Source: Nitrososphaerales archaeon TH5894 | GTDB lineage: Archaea; Thermoproteota; Nitrososphaeria; Nitrososphaerales; Nitrososphaeraceae | Direction: 5' to 3' | Assembly: GCA_014523485.1 (NCBI GenBank) | Contig: JAATVK010000178.1 | Coordinates: 1-11,873, forward strand | Length of the DNA stretch: 11,873 bases | Shown: positions 1 through 6,996 of the stretch, piece after piece | How the letters are laid out: the number at the start of each line of letters is the position of its first letter | Position numbering within the stretch: position 1 is the first letter of the stretch | The notes under the pieces: model-generated | The model's input: only the letters and a program-made list of their open reading frames with translations | The model's database searches: none | Told to the model about the DNA's origin: nothing | Made by a program: the position numbers and the translations under genes

Positions 1-66
1 TTCATATTCAGAGAATGATATTTGTAAAAAAGGTTTTTATGATTGGACTAGATTTGTTAAGATCAT

Positions 67-969
67 TTGTTTGAAAATTCAGTGGTAATCGCAGGACCTG
101 CTTCCTTAGAATTGGCTAGAAGAATATCTCAGAATTTGAATGTTAAAATTATTGAACCGGAGCTTAAGATATTTTCTGATGGAGAAAGCAAGCTTCGCAT
201 TCCAGTTGTTAAAAATAAACATTGTATAATAGTTCAATCACTTTATCCCCCTCCAGACAGACATATAATTCAATTACTAATGCTTATTCATAAATGTAAT
301 AAAGATCATGCTTCAAAAATAACACTAGTAATTCCCTATATGGCGTATGCGAGACAAGATAAGGCATTTCTAGAAGGAGAAATTATTAGTATTGAAGTAT
401 TAGCTCGATCAATAGAAAACTTTGGAGCAGATGAAGTAATAACAGTAGATATTCACAAAGAAGTTTCTTTATCATATTTTTCAATAAAGATCAAAAATGT
501 TACTGCTATTCCACTTCTTGCAGATTATATCAAAAATAAAGCATCACTAGAAAAATCTTTTATTATTTCACCTGATGCCGGAGGAATAAAAAGGGCTGAA
601 AAATTTGCTCAATTATTAGGCTTACCCACATTGTGCCTCGAAAAAAAGAGAGATAGAAAAACAGGATATGTTTCCATAAATGAAAATATAGGGATGGAAG
701 TTGGTGGAATGAATGCAATTTTAATAGATGATATGATCAGTACTGGAGGAAGTATAGTAAAGGCATGCGAAGTATTAAAAAAACAAAAAATAGGAAATAT
801 TACTGTCTTATGTACTCACGCGATTCTTGTAAACAATGCCTTTGAAAGAATTATAAGTTCAGGAGTGAAAGAAATTATTTCAACAAATTCCATTCCAAGT
901 ATATGTTCAAAAGTAGATCTATCTCTTACATTGTCAAACATGTTAGTTAATGCTAATAAATCTGATTGA
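67..969 (+). CDS. prs: Ribose-phosphate pyrophosphokinase (PRPP synthetase)
   Basis: Transfers pyrophosphate from ATP to ribose 5-phosphate to make PRPP, the precursor of purines, pyrimidines, histidine and tryptophan; a cytoplasmic housekeeping enzyme. The 300-residue length is usual for archaeal Prs. Visible landmarks: an FSDGES motif (36-41), the catalytic-loop region YMAYARQDK (91-99), VDIHKE (127-132), SPDAGG (168-173), and the PRPP-binding loop LIDDMISTGG (219-228) with its two Asp residues. The start is TTG at 67: an in-frame TAA lies only 9 bases upstream (58-60), so little else is possible except GTG at 82. A T-rich TATA-like stretch at 33-40 is about 29 bases before the TTG, which fits a leaderless transcript. 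The RNase Z gene follows closely on the same strand, so the two are probably co-transcribed. Identification is firm; the exact start is less so. Confidence 0.93.
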   Translation: MFENSVVIAGPASLELARRISQNLNVKIIEPELKIFSDGESKLRIPVVKNKHCIIVQSLYPPPDRHIIQLLMLIHKCNKDHASKITLVIPYMAYARQDKAFLEGEIISIEVLARSIENFGADEVITVDIHKEVSLSYFSIKIKNVTAIPLLADYIKNKASLEKSFIISPDAGGIKRAEKFAQLLGLPTLCLEKKRDRKTGYVSINENIGMEVGGMNAILIDDMISTGGSIVKACEVLKKQKIGNITVLCTHAILVNNAFERIISSGVKEIISTNSIPSICSKVDLSLTLSNMLVNANKSD

Positions 970-1006
970 GGTCATATTCCTCATTAATCAAAATAAGGCG
1001 ATCATA

Positions 1007-1933
1007 TTGGTAGAATTAAAAATAGTATTTTTGGGTACCTCTGGAGCTATTCCAACCTATGAAAGAGGATTATCTTCTATTGCCATTGCGAGAGGAGATG
1101 AAATCATAATATTTGATGCAGGAGAAGGAATGCAGATTAAATTTATCAAATCAAAATTAGGAATAAATAAAAAAATGAAAATATTCATCACACATATCCA
1201 TGGCGATCATTGTTTAGGACTTTTAGGTTTATTACAAACCCTTTCTTTAATGGGCAGAACAAAATCTATTGAGATATTTGGTGAGCCTAGATTACAAGAA
1301 TTTGTTTTGATAAATCAAAAGATACTCACCTTTAAGCTTAATTATCCGATTACTATCCATACAATCCAAAAGGAAGGGATCTTAGTTGAGGAAAAGGATT
1401 ATCATATAAGAGTGTGCCTTGCTGATCATTCCATTCTTACTTTTTCCTTCATCTTGGAAGAAAACAAGAGACCAGGCATATTTAAAATTGAGCATGCACA
1501 TAAAGCGGGTATCCCCGAAAGTCAATTGTATAGTTTATTACAACATGGAGTTGATATAGAATACAAAGGCAAAAAACTATTTGCTAGGGATTTTACCGGA
1601 CCTTCTAGGTCAGGGCGTAAAATCGGAATCTCTGGAGATACACGACCATCAAAGAAACTAGAAATATTTTTCAAAGGTTGTGATGTATTAGTTTTTGAAT
1701 CTACTTTTACAACACAAGAAAGAGAAAAGGCTATTGAAAGATTTCATTCCACTGCATCAGAGGCTTCATTATTAGCAAAAACTGCAAAAGTAAAAAAATT
1801 AATATTAACTCATTTTAGTTCCAGATATACTAATTTGAAGTTAATAGAAATGGAAGCAAAAATAAATTTTGAAAATATACTTATAGCACACGACCTTGAC
1901 GTAATTAATGTTCCCTATCCAGAAAAGAATTAA
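1007..1933 (+). CDS. rnz: Ribonuclease Z (tRNA 3'-processing endonuclease)
   Basis: Metallo-beta-lactamase-fold endonuclease that cuts precursor tRNAs after the discriminator base so that CCA can be added; relevant here because the tRNA-Gln gene in this window does not encode CCA. From TTG 1007 the protein has 308 residues, normal for the archaeal/short form. All expected metal ligands are visible: HIHGDH (His63, His65, Asp67, His68), His141 in LADHS, Asp211 in SGDTRP and His269 in LTHFS; the family HST motif is at 247-249. The open frame extends to an ATG at 950, inside the end of prs, but the extra 19 residues do not look like family sequence, and homologues start close to the KIVFLGTSGA motif, so TTG 1007 is preferred. 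This leaves 37 bases after prs, consistent with one operon. Confidence 0.93.
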   Translation: MVELKIVFLGTSGAIPTYERGLSSIAIARGDEIIIFDAGEGMQIKFIKSKLGINKKMKIFITHIHGDHCLGLLGLLQTLSLMGRTKSIEIFGEPRLQEFVLINQKILTFKLNYPITIHTIQKEGILVEEKDYHIRVCLADHSILTFSFILEENKRPGIFKIEHAHKAGIPESQLYSLLQHGVDIEYKGKKLFARDFTGPSRSGRKIGISGDTRPSKKLEIFFKGCDVLVFESTFTTQEREKAIERFHSTASEASLLAKTAKVKKLILTHFSSRYTNLKLIEMEAKINFENILIAHDLDVINVPYPEKN

Positions 1934-1978
1934 TTCAACCAGATTGATAAGGCAAATAGAATAAAATGAATTAATTAA

Positions 1979-2404
1979 TTAATTACTTGAACTATTTGAC
2001 AATATTCCTTCCTTTGTGCTATTAATCACATATTCTGCGGCAATACTAGTAGCATTTGTATTTTTTAATGTATCAATTAACAGAGGAATACGGTCCTTTG
2101 CAAGACCTTCTAATATAGAAATATCCACAACACTACTATTTACTTGGTTGATAATAAAATCAATAACGGTATCTGTAGCATTCGAGTTTTTAGTAATGTT
2201 AATTATCAATGGTATATTGGCCAAGCCATTGTCTTTATCTGTAATTTGGTTAGTTACATTTTCTGAATCTATATTGTTACTTCTCAATTGATTGGAATCT
2301 GTCGAATTTTGTGCTAGTACTTCTTGAACTAGTCCCCAATTCATAAATATCATCGACCCGATCACAACATATATAAGTAAACATAATTGAATTTTTTTAC
2401 TCAT
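1979..2404 (-). CDS. Small secreted protein with two internal repeats and many N-glycosylation sequons
   Basis: Family not recognised. The 141-residue product starts with a signal-peptide-like segment: Lys3-Lys4, a hydrophobic core at about 7-25, and a plausible cleavage site after VLA (29-31). The mature part is rich in Asn, Ser and Thr and holds eight N-X-S/T sequons (Asn33, 49, 69, 75, 89, 117, 128, 137). Two units of about 30 residues repeat: one opens IPLIINITKNSNAT (64-77), the other IPLLIDTLKNTNAT (107-120), and both go on to an F/Y-I/V-I-N ending. I infer an exported, probably glycosylated, surface protein. It is convergent with RNase Z (45-base gap containing a TTAATTAATTAATTA run). 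An AT-rich TATA-like stretch at about 2425-2436 is roughly 27 bases before the ATG, suggesting its own leaderless promoter. Function unknown. Confidence 0.72.
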   Translation of the reverse strand: MSKKIQLCLLIYVVIGSMIFMNWGLVQEVLAQNSTDSNQLRSNNIDSENVTNQITDKDNGLANIPLIINITKNSNATDTVIDFIINQVNSSVVDISILEGLAKDRIPLLIDTLKNTNATSIAAEYVINSTKEGILSNSSSN

Positions 2405-2593
2405 CAGACTATAACTAATCTAGAAATTTATTAATATTTCTAATTTATTTTTTTTAGATTTGGTAACATAAATTATATCTATCTCAGAACAAAAAATAAT
2501 AATAGAATAATATTATATAATAAACTACTATATTTTTTTTATGCGTGAAATATACCATTTCTTAATGATGTTAAAAAGTTCTAGGAAACGAAG

Positions 2594-2633
2594 ACTAGTT
2601 ACTAGTGATTTCAAAATCTTTCAAAATTGAAAG
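2594..2633. repeat. Cluster of short inverted/direct repeats
   Basis: ACTAGT occurs twice with one base between (2594-2606), giving a 13-base near-palindrome. Right after it, TTTCAAAAT is repeated in tandem and the second copy forms CTTTCAA-AA-TTGAAAG (2618-2633), an inverted repeat with 7-bp arms. Closely stacked palindromes like this can be protein-binding sites or small hairpins; no adjacent promoter shows which. Confidence 0.45.
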
Positions 2634-3416
2634 TATTATTTTATGAAAATTATATTTTTATAACAAGATAGAAGAAGTAAATCGTCACAATAACATTCTG
2701 AGTAATTTAAACATTATGAGGCGTACTTTATTTCGTGGTAATCCTTGGTGAAAATGTTTAAAATCTTGTACCTATGGATTAAATGAACAAAAATCTAAAG
2801 AAATGACGAGGGCGAGGGCTGGTAATACTAGAAATATTTCTAATTTGATATTTCTAAAAATGATAAAATTATAATAAAAGTGAATCATATCTAATTGATA
2901 TGGAATATATATTCAAGAATAACTTAGATATAAACAAACAATGCTTTCTGCTATAAATATACGTGGTCTTATGACATTTTGTCAGGAACATTAAAAAAAA
3001 GTCTCATAATCTTCTTTTCCTGCAGGTACATTTGAATTCTGTAAATTAGAATGGCGACCTACTTTTGCTAAGATTGAATCCGAATAAAGTTTAGAAAATA
3101 CTTAATTAATTAAAGTTTTATGTTTATCAAGTTTATAGAATTTTATTGTCTATTCATGAAAAAGGAAATCAAGTGATATCTTTTTTATAATAAGAGCCAG
3201 AACACGATGTAGAACAAGATTTATCCTAAGTTTTGACCAATTAAGGTAAATCCTTTGGATTGACAAATTGAGTTGTCTGTAGCTTTATAAAATAATAATA
3301 CACTGAAAAATAAAATAAAGTATAGAAAATAATCACAGCGCGATTAAATTATATTTCAAGGGTTATGATTAGGGCAAAATTTAAAGATCATTATCTATAC
3401 ATATGAACTTATTAGT

Positions 3417-3436
3417 ACAAAATTTTTAAATTTTGT
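3417..3436. repeat. Inverted repeat with 9-bp arms
   Basis: ACAAAATTT at 3417-3425 and AAATTTTGT at 3428-3436 are exact reverse complements separated by TT. All pairs but two are A-T, so a stable RNA hairpin is doubtful; a symmetrical DNA-binding site is equally possible. It lies about 90 bases past the end of the CMD-family gene. Confidence 0.4.
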
Positions 3437-3489
3437 CTTAACCTGTTTTTCCTCAAATTTGATACAATTAACCTTTATCAAGTTTTATC

Positions 3490-3523
3490 AAAAAAAAGAA
3501 GATAATGATCCGGGAGTCATCTT
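3490..3523 (-). terminator. Hairpin plus T-tract terminator of the CMD-family gene
   Basis: On the minus strand, starting right at the stop codon of the 3524-3916 gene, AAGATGA pairs with TCATTATCTT (two-base bulge) around an 8-base CTCCCGGA loop, followed by C and a run of eight T (complement of 3490-3497). T-rich stretches alone are enough for archaeal termination; the hairpin makes this an unusually classical-looking terminator. Confidence 0.6.
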
Positions 3524-3916
3524 TTAATTATTAATTCCTTTTTTATCTCTTTCTTCAAATACCTCTTTCACCGTTTGTAATCCATTTAGGGCATTAGGAA
3601 AACCGCTATATAATAAAATTTGTATAACGATTTCTAATATTTCATCTCTGGTACATCCTATATTTAAAGCGCCATGAATATGTGACTTTAGTTGAGGTAC
3701 TGCATTTCCTAATGTTAATAACGAAGATATAGAGACTATTTCTCTTGATTTAATATCCAGTCCCTTTCGGCTATAAATTTCTCCAAATGCAAATTCAATA
3801 ATATATTTCGCCATATCAGGAGAGGTTTGATTCACATTTTGAAGTACGCTAATACCTAATTCACCGTAAATGTTTTTAAATTTATTAAACCCAGCATCAT
3901 ATTTATTTTCTGTCAT
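3524..3916 (-). CDS. Carboxymuconolactone decarboxylase (CMD)-family protein
   Basis: A 130-residue all-helical protein that aligns by eye with the PcaC-like branch of the AhpD/CMD superfamily: KSREIVSISSLLTLG (56-70), then QLKSHIHGALNIG (75-87), then TRDEILEIVIQILLYSGFP (89-107). These contain the family Glu59 and the His79/His81 region. There is no CXXC pair (only a single Cys88), so AhpD-type peroxidase activity is unlikely. Many archaeal members sit outside any beta-ketoadipate pathway, and no other such gene is present here, so the true substrate is unknown; naming it PcaC would over-annotate. The gene stands alone, with an AT-rich TATA-like stretch at 3941-3950 about 27-30 bases before the ATG (leaderless) and a hairpin/T-tract terminator directly after its stop. 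Confidence 0.88.
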   Translation of the reverse strand: MTENKYDAGFNKFKNIYGELGISVLQNVNQTSPDMAKYIIEFAFGEIYSRKGLDIKSREIVSISSLLTLGNAVPQLKSHIHGALNIGCTRDEILEIVIQILLYSGFPNALNGLQTVKEVFEERDKKGINN

Positions 3917-3940
3917 CTTCTAATAAAAATACAAAAATAC

Positions 3941-3950
3941 ATAATTATAT
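3941..3950 (-). promoter_or_regulatory. TATA-like box of the CMD-family gene
   Basis: Minus-strand ATATAATTAT centred about 29 bases upstream of the ATG at 3916, the distance expected when transcription starts at or very near the start codon. The surroundings are AT-rich, so chance cannot be excluded. Confidence 0.4.
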
Positions 3951-4028
3951 TTTAAAGTATGTAATCATTTTGACAAACAAGTTTTTTATGTTATTCTATT
4001 AAAGTATTAAATCCAACCTTTTAAAGAT

Positions 4029-4226
4029 CTAAGTTCTAGATTGTGGTGAGGGAAGATCAGGATGTTCTTTCTTTAAATGAATTTTTAGATCTTTTTTGTT
4101 ATAGCAAATTCTATTACAAATTTGACAAATTATTCTTTCATAGGATTCATCAGACTTTATCATGATCTTTCTTATTTGATCGATATACCGCGAGAAATAA
4201 TCCTTAAGATCAAACATATCTGTCAT
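4029..4226 (-). CDS. Small C2H2 zinc-finger protein
   Basis: A 65-residue protein with one classical C2H2 finger: Cys34-X2-Cys37-X12-His50-X4-His55, with Leu47 at the usual hydrophobic-core position and a basic helix (KIHLKKEH). Single-finger small proteins occur in archaea; most are uncharacterised and presumed to bind nucleic acid or protein. Residues 1-33 are charged and probably helical, and the tail is Pro/Ser-rich. The longest frame begins at ATG 4226, but a perfect TATA-like CTTTATAAAG (4239-4248) is centred 27 bases before a second in-frame ATG at 4216 (Met4), so a leaderless mRNA may start at Met4 and give 62 residues. Frames on the opposite strand here look like shadows. Role unknown. 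Confidence 0.75.
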   Translation of the reverse strand: MTDMFDLKDYFSRYIDQIRKIMIKSDESYERIICQICNRICYNKKDLKIHLKKEHPDLPSPQSRT

Positions 4227-4238
4227 ATGGCAAATTCA

Positions 4239-4248
4239 CTTTATAAAG
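4239..4248 (-). promoter_or_regulatory. TATA box for the C2H2 zinc-finger gene
   Basis: CTTTATAAAG is a perfect 10-bp palindrome with a consensus-like archaeal TATA core. Its centre is 27 bases from ATG 4216 and only 17 from ATG 4226, which favours the internal start for a leaderless transcript. Confidence 0.55.
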
Positions 4249-4254
4249 TTATTC

Positions 4255-4276
4255 TTATTTATTTATTTATTTATTT
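4255..4276. repeat. TTTA tetranucleotide microsatellite
   Basis: About five tandem copies of TTTA/ATTT, followed by a T-rich run, lie between the divergent zinc-finger and methyltransferase-like genes. Such short tandem repeats can vary in copy number by slippage; no functional role is evident. Confidence 0.6.
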
Positions 4277-4374
4277 AATTTTTTATATTGCAAAAGTATA
4301 CAATAATATTCGGAAAGATATGTGAGAAATAGATTTTTCAATTCAATGGATCCAATATTGTAATGTAAGAAACA

Positions 4375-4384
4375 ATATATATAT
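4375..4384 (+). promoter_or_regulatory. TATA box for the methyltransferase-like gene
   Basis: ATATATATAT centred at about 4380, 28 bases before the TTG at 4408. This spacing supports a leaderless transcript and supports TTG as the true start. Confidence 0.5.
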
Positions 4385-4407
4385 TATCTAAAGAAAAAAA
4401 ATAAAAC

Positions 4408-5169
4408 TTGAAAATAGATGAATTCATTTCTCATTTACCTTCAGAAGTAATTTCTGGTCATCATATAACAATAGCTGATAGTGTTTTTAGGGACCTTTTT
4501 AAATTTTCTAAATTATCTTCACATGATGTATTCTATTATATTGGATTTGGAAATAATAGTAAGTCATTAGAAATTGCAAAAGAGGAATTCAGGGTTAGAA
4601 AAGTTATAGGGATTGATGATAACGACAAATTTGTTACAAATGCGAAAAATCACATCAAGAATACCCAAGGAATTGAAATTCTAAAAAAATCAGTAGAAGA
4701 TTTGAACCTCTCTGAAGCTAGCATTTTGTTTTTCTGGTTTAATGATTTAAGGCTAATAGATAAACTCAAACAAAAAATCGAAAAAGAGATGAAAATAGGT
4801 TCGCGAATAGTCACCCTCCTATCTCCTCCTGGACTTATGCTTCCATCCCAAGTTGACTACCCTTTCATAATGTGTAAAAAACCATTTTTTTATGCGTCAG
4901 AACTAAAACAACAAATAAGATCTATTTATGGCAATTCATGTATTGACTTTACAGCATCCTGGCTCCTCTCTGAGAAATATATCAAAAGACTTGAAACGCC
5001 AACTCAATATTCTAGGTTTATAAACATTCTTTTGAGTATGATAATCTGGATAAATGCTTGGAATAATGGGGTTGCTTGTGAAAATGAAATTCCTCCTCCT
5101 GTAGAGAGTTATATTGGAATATTAAGAACTTTTTTTAATATTGATCTAACAGAGATGCTGCAAAAATAG
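4408..5169 (+). CDS. Class I SAM-dependent methyltransferase-like protein (DOT1-like layout, degenerate motif I)
   Basis: A 253-residue protein whose middle part follows the Rossmann-fold methyltransferase plan: a motif-I-like strand and loop VFYYIGFGNN (41-50), an acidic strand end VIGIDD (66-71), SEASILFFWFND (102-113) at the motif IV position, then helix and strand KEMKIGSRIVTLLSPPG (126-142). The order resembles DOT1-like/class I enzymes, where the segment 'SEA..L...' precedes 'L..G.RIV'. Motif I lacks the usual Asp/Glu-x-Gly-x-Gly pattern, so SAM binding may be altered or lost. Residues 145-253 form a C-terminal part I do not recognise. TTG 4408 is forced as start by an in-frame TAA at 4402-4404 and is supported by the TATA box. 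Substrate unknown. It lies upstream of pckA on the same strand, but pckA has its own promoter. Confidence 0.65.
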   Translation: MKIDEFISHLPSEVISGHHITIADSVFRDLFKFSKLSSHDVFYYIGFGNNSKSLEIAKEEFRVRKVIGIDDNDKFVTNAKNHIKNTQGIEILKKSVEDLNLSEASILFFWFNDLRLIDKLKQKIEKEMKIGSRIVTLLSPPGLMLPSQVDYPFIMCKKPFFYASELKQQIRSIYGNSCIDFTASWLLSEKYIKRLETPTQYSRFINILLSMIIWINAWNNGVACENEIPPPVESYIGILRTFFNIDLTEMLQK

Positions 5170-5250
5170 AATTGTAGAGGTAAATTTTCTTTCATTATAT
5201 ATTATTCAGTAATAAGAATCAAGAAAGATTTTCGAAAATAATGTCTCAGA

Positions 5251-5258
5251 TTATATAT
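5251..5258 (+). promoter_or_regulatory. TATA-like box upstream of pckA
   Basis: TTATATAT centred near 5254-5255 predicts a transcription start near 5281, leaving about 12 bases before ATG 5294 or about 42 before ATG 5324. Confidence 0.45.
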
Positions 5259-5293
5259 GTAAGTAATCTTGGTTAAAGGACATCAATTAAATA

Positions 5294-6934
5294 ATGCTAA
5301 TAATAATCCGTAAAGATATCCTAATGGCCAAGGATTCAGAGAAAGGAAATTTGAAAAGCTTATCTATGATTAAAAAATTTGGATTGTACCCAAAAAAATT
5401 ACATTCCCAATTATCGGTTCCTGAGCTTGTAGAATTATCTATTCAAAGAAAAGAAGGAATTTTGTCTAATACTGGTTCGTTATCAGTTGAAACTGGTAAA
5501 TTTACGGGAAGATCTCCTGACGATAGATATATAGTACAAGACAATATGACAACCAAAACAATTAACTGGGGAAAAGTAAATCATCCAATCTCTGAGGAGA
5601 ATTTTAAAAGTATTTTTGAGAGAATGAAAAAATTTGTAAAAAACAAAGAACTTTTTTTATTCAATGGTTTTGTAGGATCTGATAAAGATGTTAGGCTTCC
5701 TATAAGTATAATAACTGATAGGGCATGGCAGTCTCTTTTTGCCAACCAAATATTTATAAAACCAACAAAAGTAGATTTAGAAAAATATAAATCTAAAGTT
5801 CTTTTAGTTGCATTAAACGACTTTAAATCAATACCACAAAAAGATGGAACTAATTCTGAAACCTTCATAGTTATCAATTTAAAGAGAAAGATAATCTTAA
5901 TTGGTTCTACTTCATATGCAGGAGAAATTAAAAAATCAATTTTTTCATTAATGAATTATTATTTACCAGGAGAAAATGTATTTCCTATGCACTGTTCTGC
6001 AAATGTGGGGAAGAACAAAGATTCTGCTTTATTTTTTGGATTATCAGGGACTGGAAAAACAACCCTCTCAGCTGACTCTCATAGATTTTTAGTAGGGGAC
6101 GATGAACATGGATGGTCTTCTAAAGGTATTTTTAATTTTGAAGGAGGATGTTATGCGAAATGCATTAACTTGAAGCAAGAAACAGAACCACAAATTTGGA
6201 ATGCGATAAAGTTTGGATCGGTAATGGAAAATGTAGTTATTTCAAAAGATACAAGGGTTGCTAACTTTTCTGATGGTTCACTTACTGAGAATACTCGTGT
6301 GGTTTATCCTTTGGGTTTTATTCCAGGGGCTGTTATCCCAAGTTTAGCAGGTCATCCTAAAGTTATAATATTCTTAACTGCTGATGCTTTTGGGGTTATG
6401 CCACCAATTGCTAAACTTAGTAAAGAAGGTGCTATGTATCATTTTATGTCAGGATATACGAGCAAATTAGCTGGTACAGAACGTGGAATTACCCTACCCA
6501 AAGAAACTTTTTCACAATGTTTTGGTGCTCCTTTCATGCCTCTTCATGCTACAAAATATGCAGAAATGTTAGGAAACAAAATAACTCTTCATAATACAAA
6601 GGTGTATCTTATAAATACCGGTTGGTATGGTGGACCTTATGGAATAGGCAAACGAATTGATTTGAAATATACGAGATCCATGGTTACTGCAGTTATTAAT
6701 GGATCTCTAGAAAAAAGTTCCTTTAAAACCCATCATATTTTTAATTTAGATATACCTTTAGAATGTCCTGGAGTACCAAATCAGTTATTAGAACCAGTAA
6801 TGACGTGGGATAATCAAGAAGAGTATATTCAAGCAGCAACAAAACTAGCCAACTTATTTATCCAAAATTTTGAAAAATTTGGGGATGTATCTAAGAGAAT
6901 CATTGAAGCTGGACCTAAAAAAATAAATTTATAG
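5294..6934 (+). CDS. pckA: Phosphoenolpyruvate carboxykinase (ATP)
   Basis: Interconverts oxaloacetate + ATP and PEP + CO2 + ADP in the cytoplasm; in autotrophic archaea it links C4 intermediates to gluconeogenesis. At 546 residues it matches the ATP-type family. Signatures in order: TGKFTGRSPDDRY (67-79), a GEIKKS active-site Lys region (210-215), MHCSAN (232-237), the P-loop GLSGTGKTT (249-257), GDDEHGW (268-274), NFEGGCYAK (281-289), ENTRVVYP (332-339). Nothing catalytic appears missing. ATG 5294 is the longest start; ATG 5324 (MAKDSEK) is equally plausible because family homology begins around residue 25 or later. It has its own TATA-like box. The TAG stop at 6932-6934 coincides with the 3' end of the oppositely oriented tRNA-Gln gene, and the A-run in the final Lys-Lys-Ile codons is a T-tract for that tRNA on the other strand. 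Confidence 0.97.
   Translation: MLIIIRKDILMAKDSEKGNLKSLSMIKKFGLYPKKLHSQLSVPELVELSIQRKEGILSNTGSLSVETGKFTGRSPDDRYIVQDNMTTKTINWGKVNHPISEENFKSIFERMKKFVKNKELFLFNGFVGSDKDVRLPISIITDRAWQSLFANQIFIKPTKVDLEKYKSKVLLVALNDFKSIPQKDGTNSETFIVINLKRKIILIGSTSYAGEIKKSIFSLMNYYLPGENVFPMHCSANVGKNKDSALFFGLSGTGKTTLSADSHRFLVGDDEHGWSSKGIFNFEGGCYAKCINLKQETEPQIWNAIKFGSVMENVVISKDTRVANFSDGSLTENTRVVYPLGFIPGAVIPSLAGHPKVIIFLTADAFGVMPPIAKLSKEGAMYHFMSGYTSKLAGTERGITLPKETFSQCFGAPFMPLHATKYAEMLGNKITLHNTKVYLINTGWYGGPYGIGKRIDLKYTRSMVTAVINGSLEKSSFKTHHIFNLDIPLECPGVPNQLLEPVMTWDNQEEYIQAATKLANLFIQNFEKFGDVSKRIIEAGPKKINL
6917..6923 (-). terminator. T7 terminator of the tRNA gene, inside the pckA coding end
   Basis: On the minus strand, eight bases after the tRNA discriminator base, comes a run of seven T (6923 to 6917). 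Oligo-T is the known archaeal termination signal. The same bases encode the pckA Lys-Lys-Ile codons on the plus strand. Confidence 0.55.
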
Positions 6935-6966
6935 CCCGGAGCAGATTCGAACTGCTGTCTCCAGGT

Positions 6967-6980
6967 TTCTTTTCAGAGAT
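6967..6980 (-). other. tRNA-Gln intron 3 (14 nt, canonical 37/38 site)
   Basis: Outer helix is the anticodon stem TCAGG/CCTGG. The central helix is CTCT (82-85) with AAAG (96-99), with one C-A mismatch. Bulges G86 G87^A88 and A100 A101^A102 place the cuts. The inner stem is tiny (TC/GA). At 14 nt it is short but at the site where most archaeal tRNA introns occur. An alternative pairing TTTCAG/CTGAAA competes in the precursor but leaves an abnormal loop. Confidence 0.75.
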
Positions 6981-6996
6981 CCAGAGCCTGAAATCC

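Larger units (their letters stand above)
2405..3523. other. 1.1-kb gene-poor AT-rich intergenic region
   Basis: I find no convincing gene on either strand. Contents: a cluster of short inverted repeats at 2594-2633; a GC-richer patch around 2800-2825 with a tandem GAGGGC GAGGGC; a stop-to-stop open stretch of 36 codons on the minus strand (2991-3101) whose amino-acid mix looks protein-like but which has no start codon; a 9-bp-arm inverted repeat at 3417-3436; and the terminator of the downstream minus-strand gene at 3490-3523. The region could hide a small RNA or a decayed gene; nothing here settles that. Confidence 0.6.

Noticed and set aside
950..1006. N-terminal extension of RNase Z from ATG 950
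   Set aside because: Overlaps the end of prs and adds 19 residues before the conserved KIVFLGTSGA start seen in the family.
2016..2291. Plus-strand 91-codon open frame
   Set aside because: Lies wholly antisense within the secreted repeat protein gene, whose signal peptide, repeats and sequons make it the real frame; the hydrophobic plus-strand product is a shadow.
2560..2710. Possible C/D box small RNA (RTGATGA-like and CTGA-like words)
   Set aside because: The boxes are imperfect, spacing is wrong for paired C/D and C'/D' motifs, and no terminal stem closes them.
2685..2771. 28-codon minus-strand stretch encoding a basic peptide (FHQGLPRNKVRL...)
   Set aside because: Bounded by stops with no start near its beginning; length is within chance expectation.
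4122..4325. Plus-strand 67-codon frame with a hydrophobic stretch
   Set aside because: Overlaps the C2H2 zinc-finger gene antisense, and its hydrophobic part comes from the TTTA microsatellite.
5581..5877. Minus-strand 98-codon frame
   Set aside because: Antisense inside the well-conserved pckA coding region; no domain or start signal of its own.
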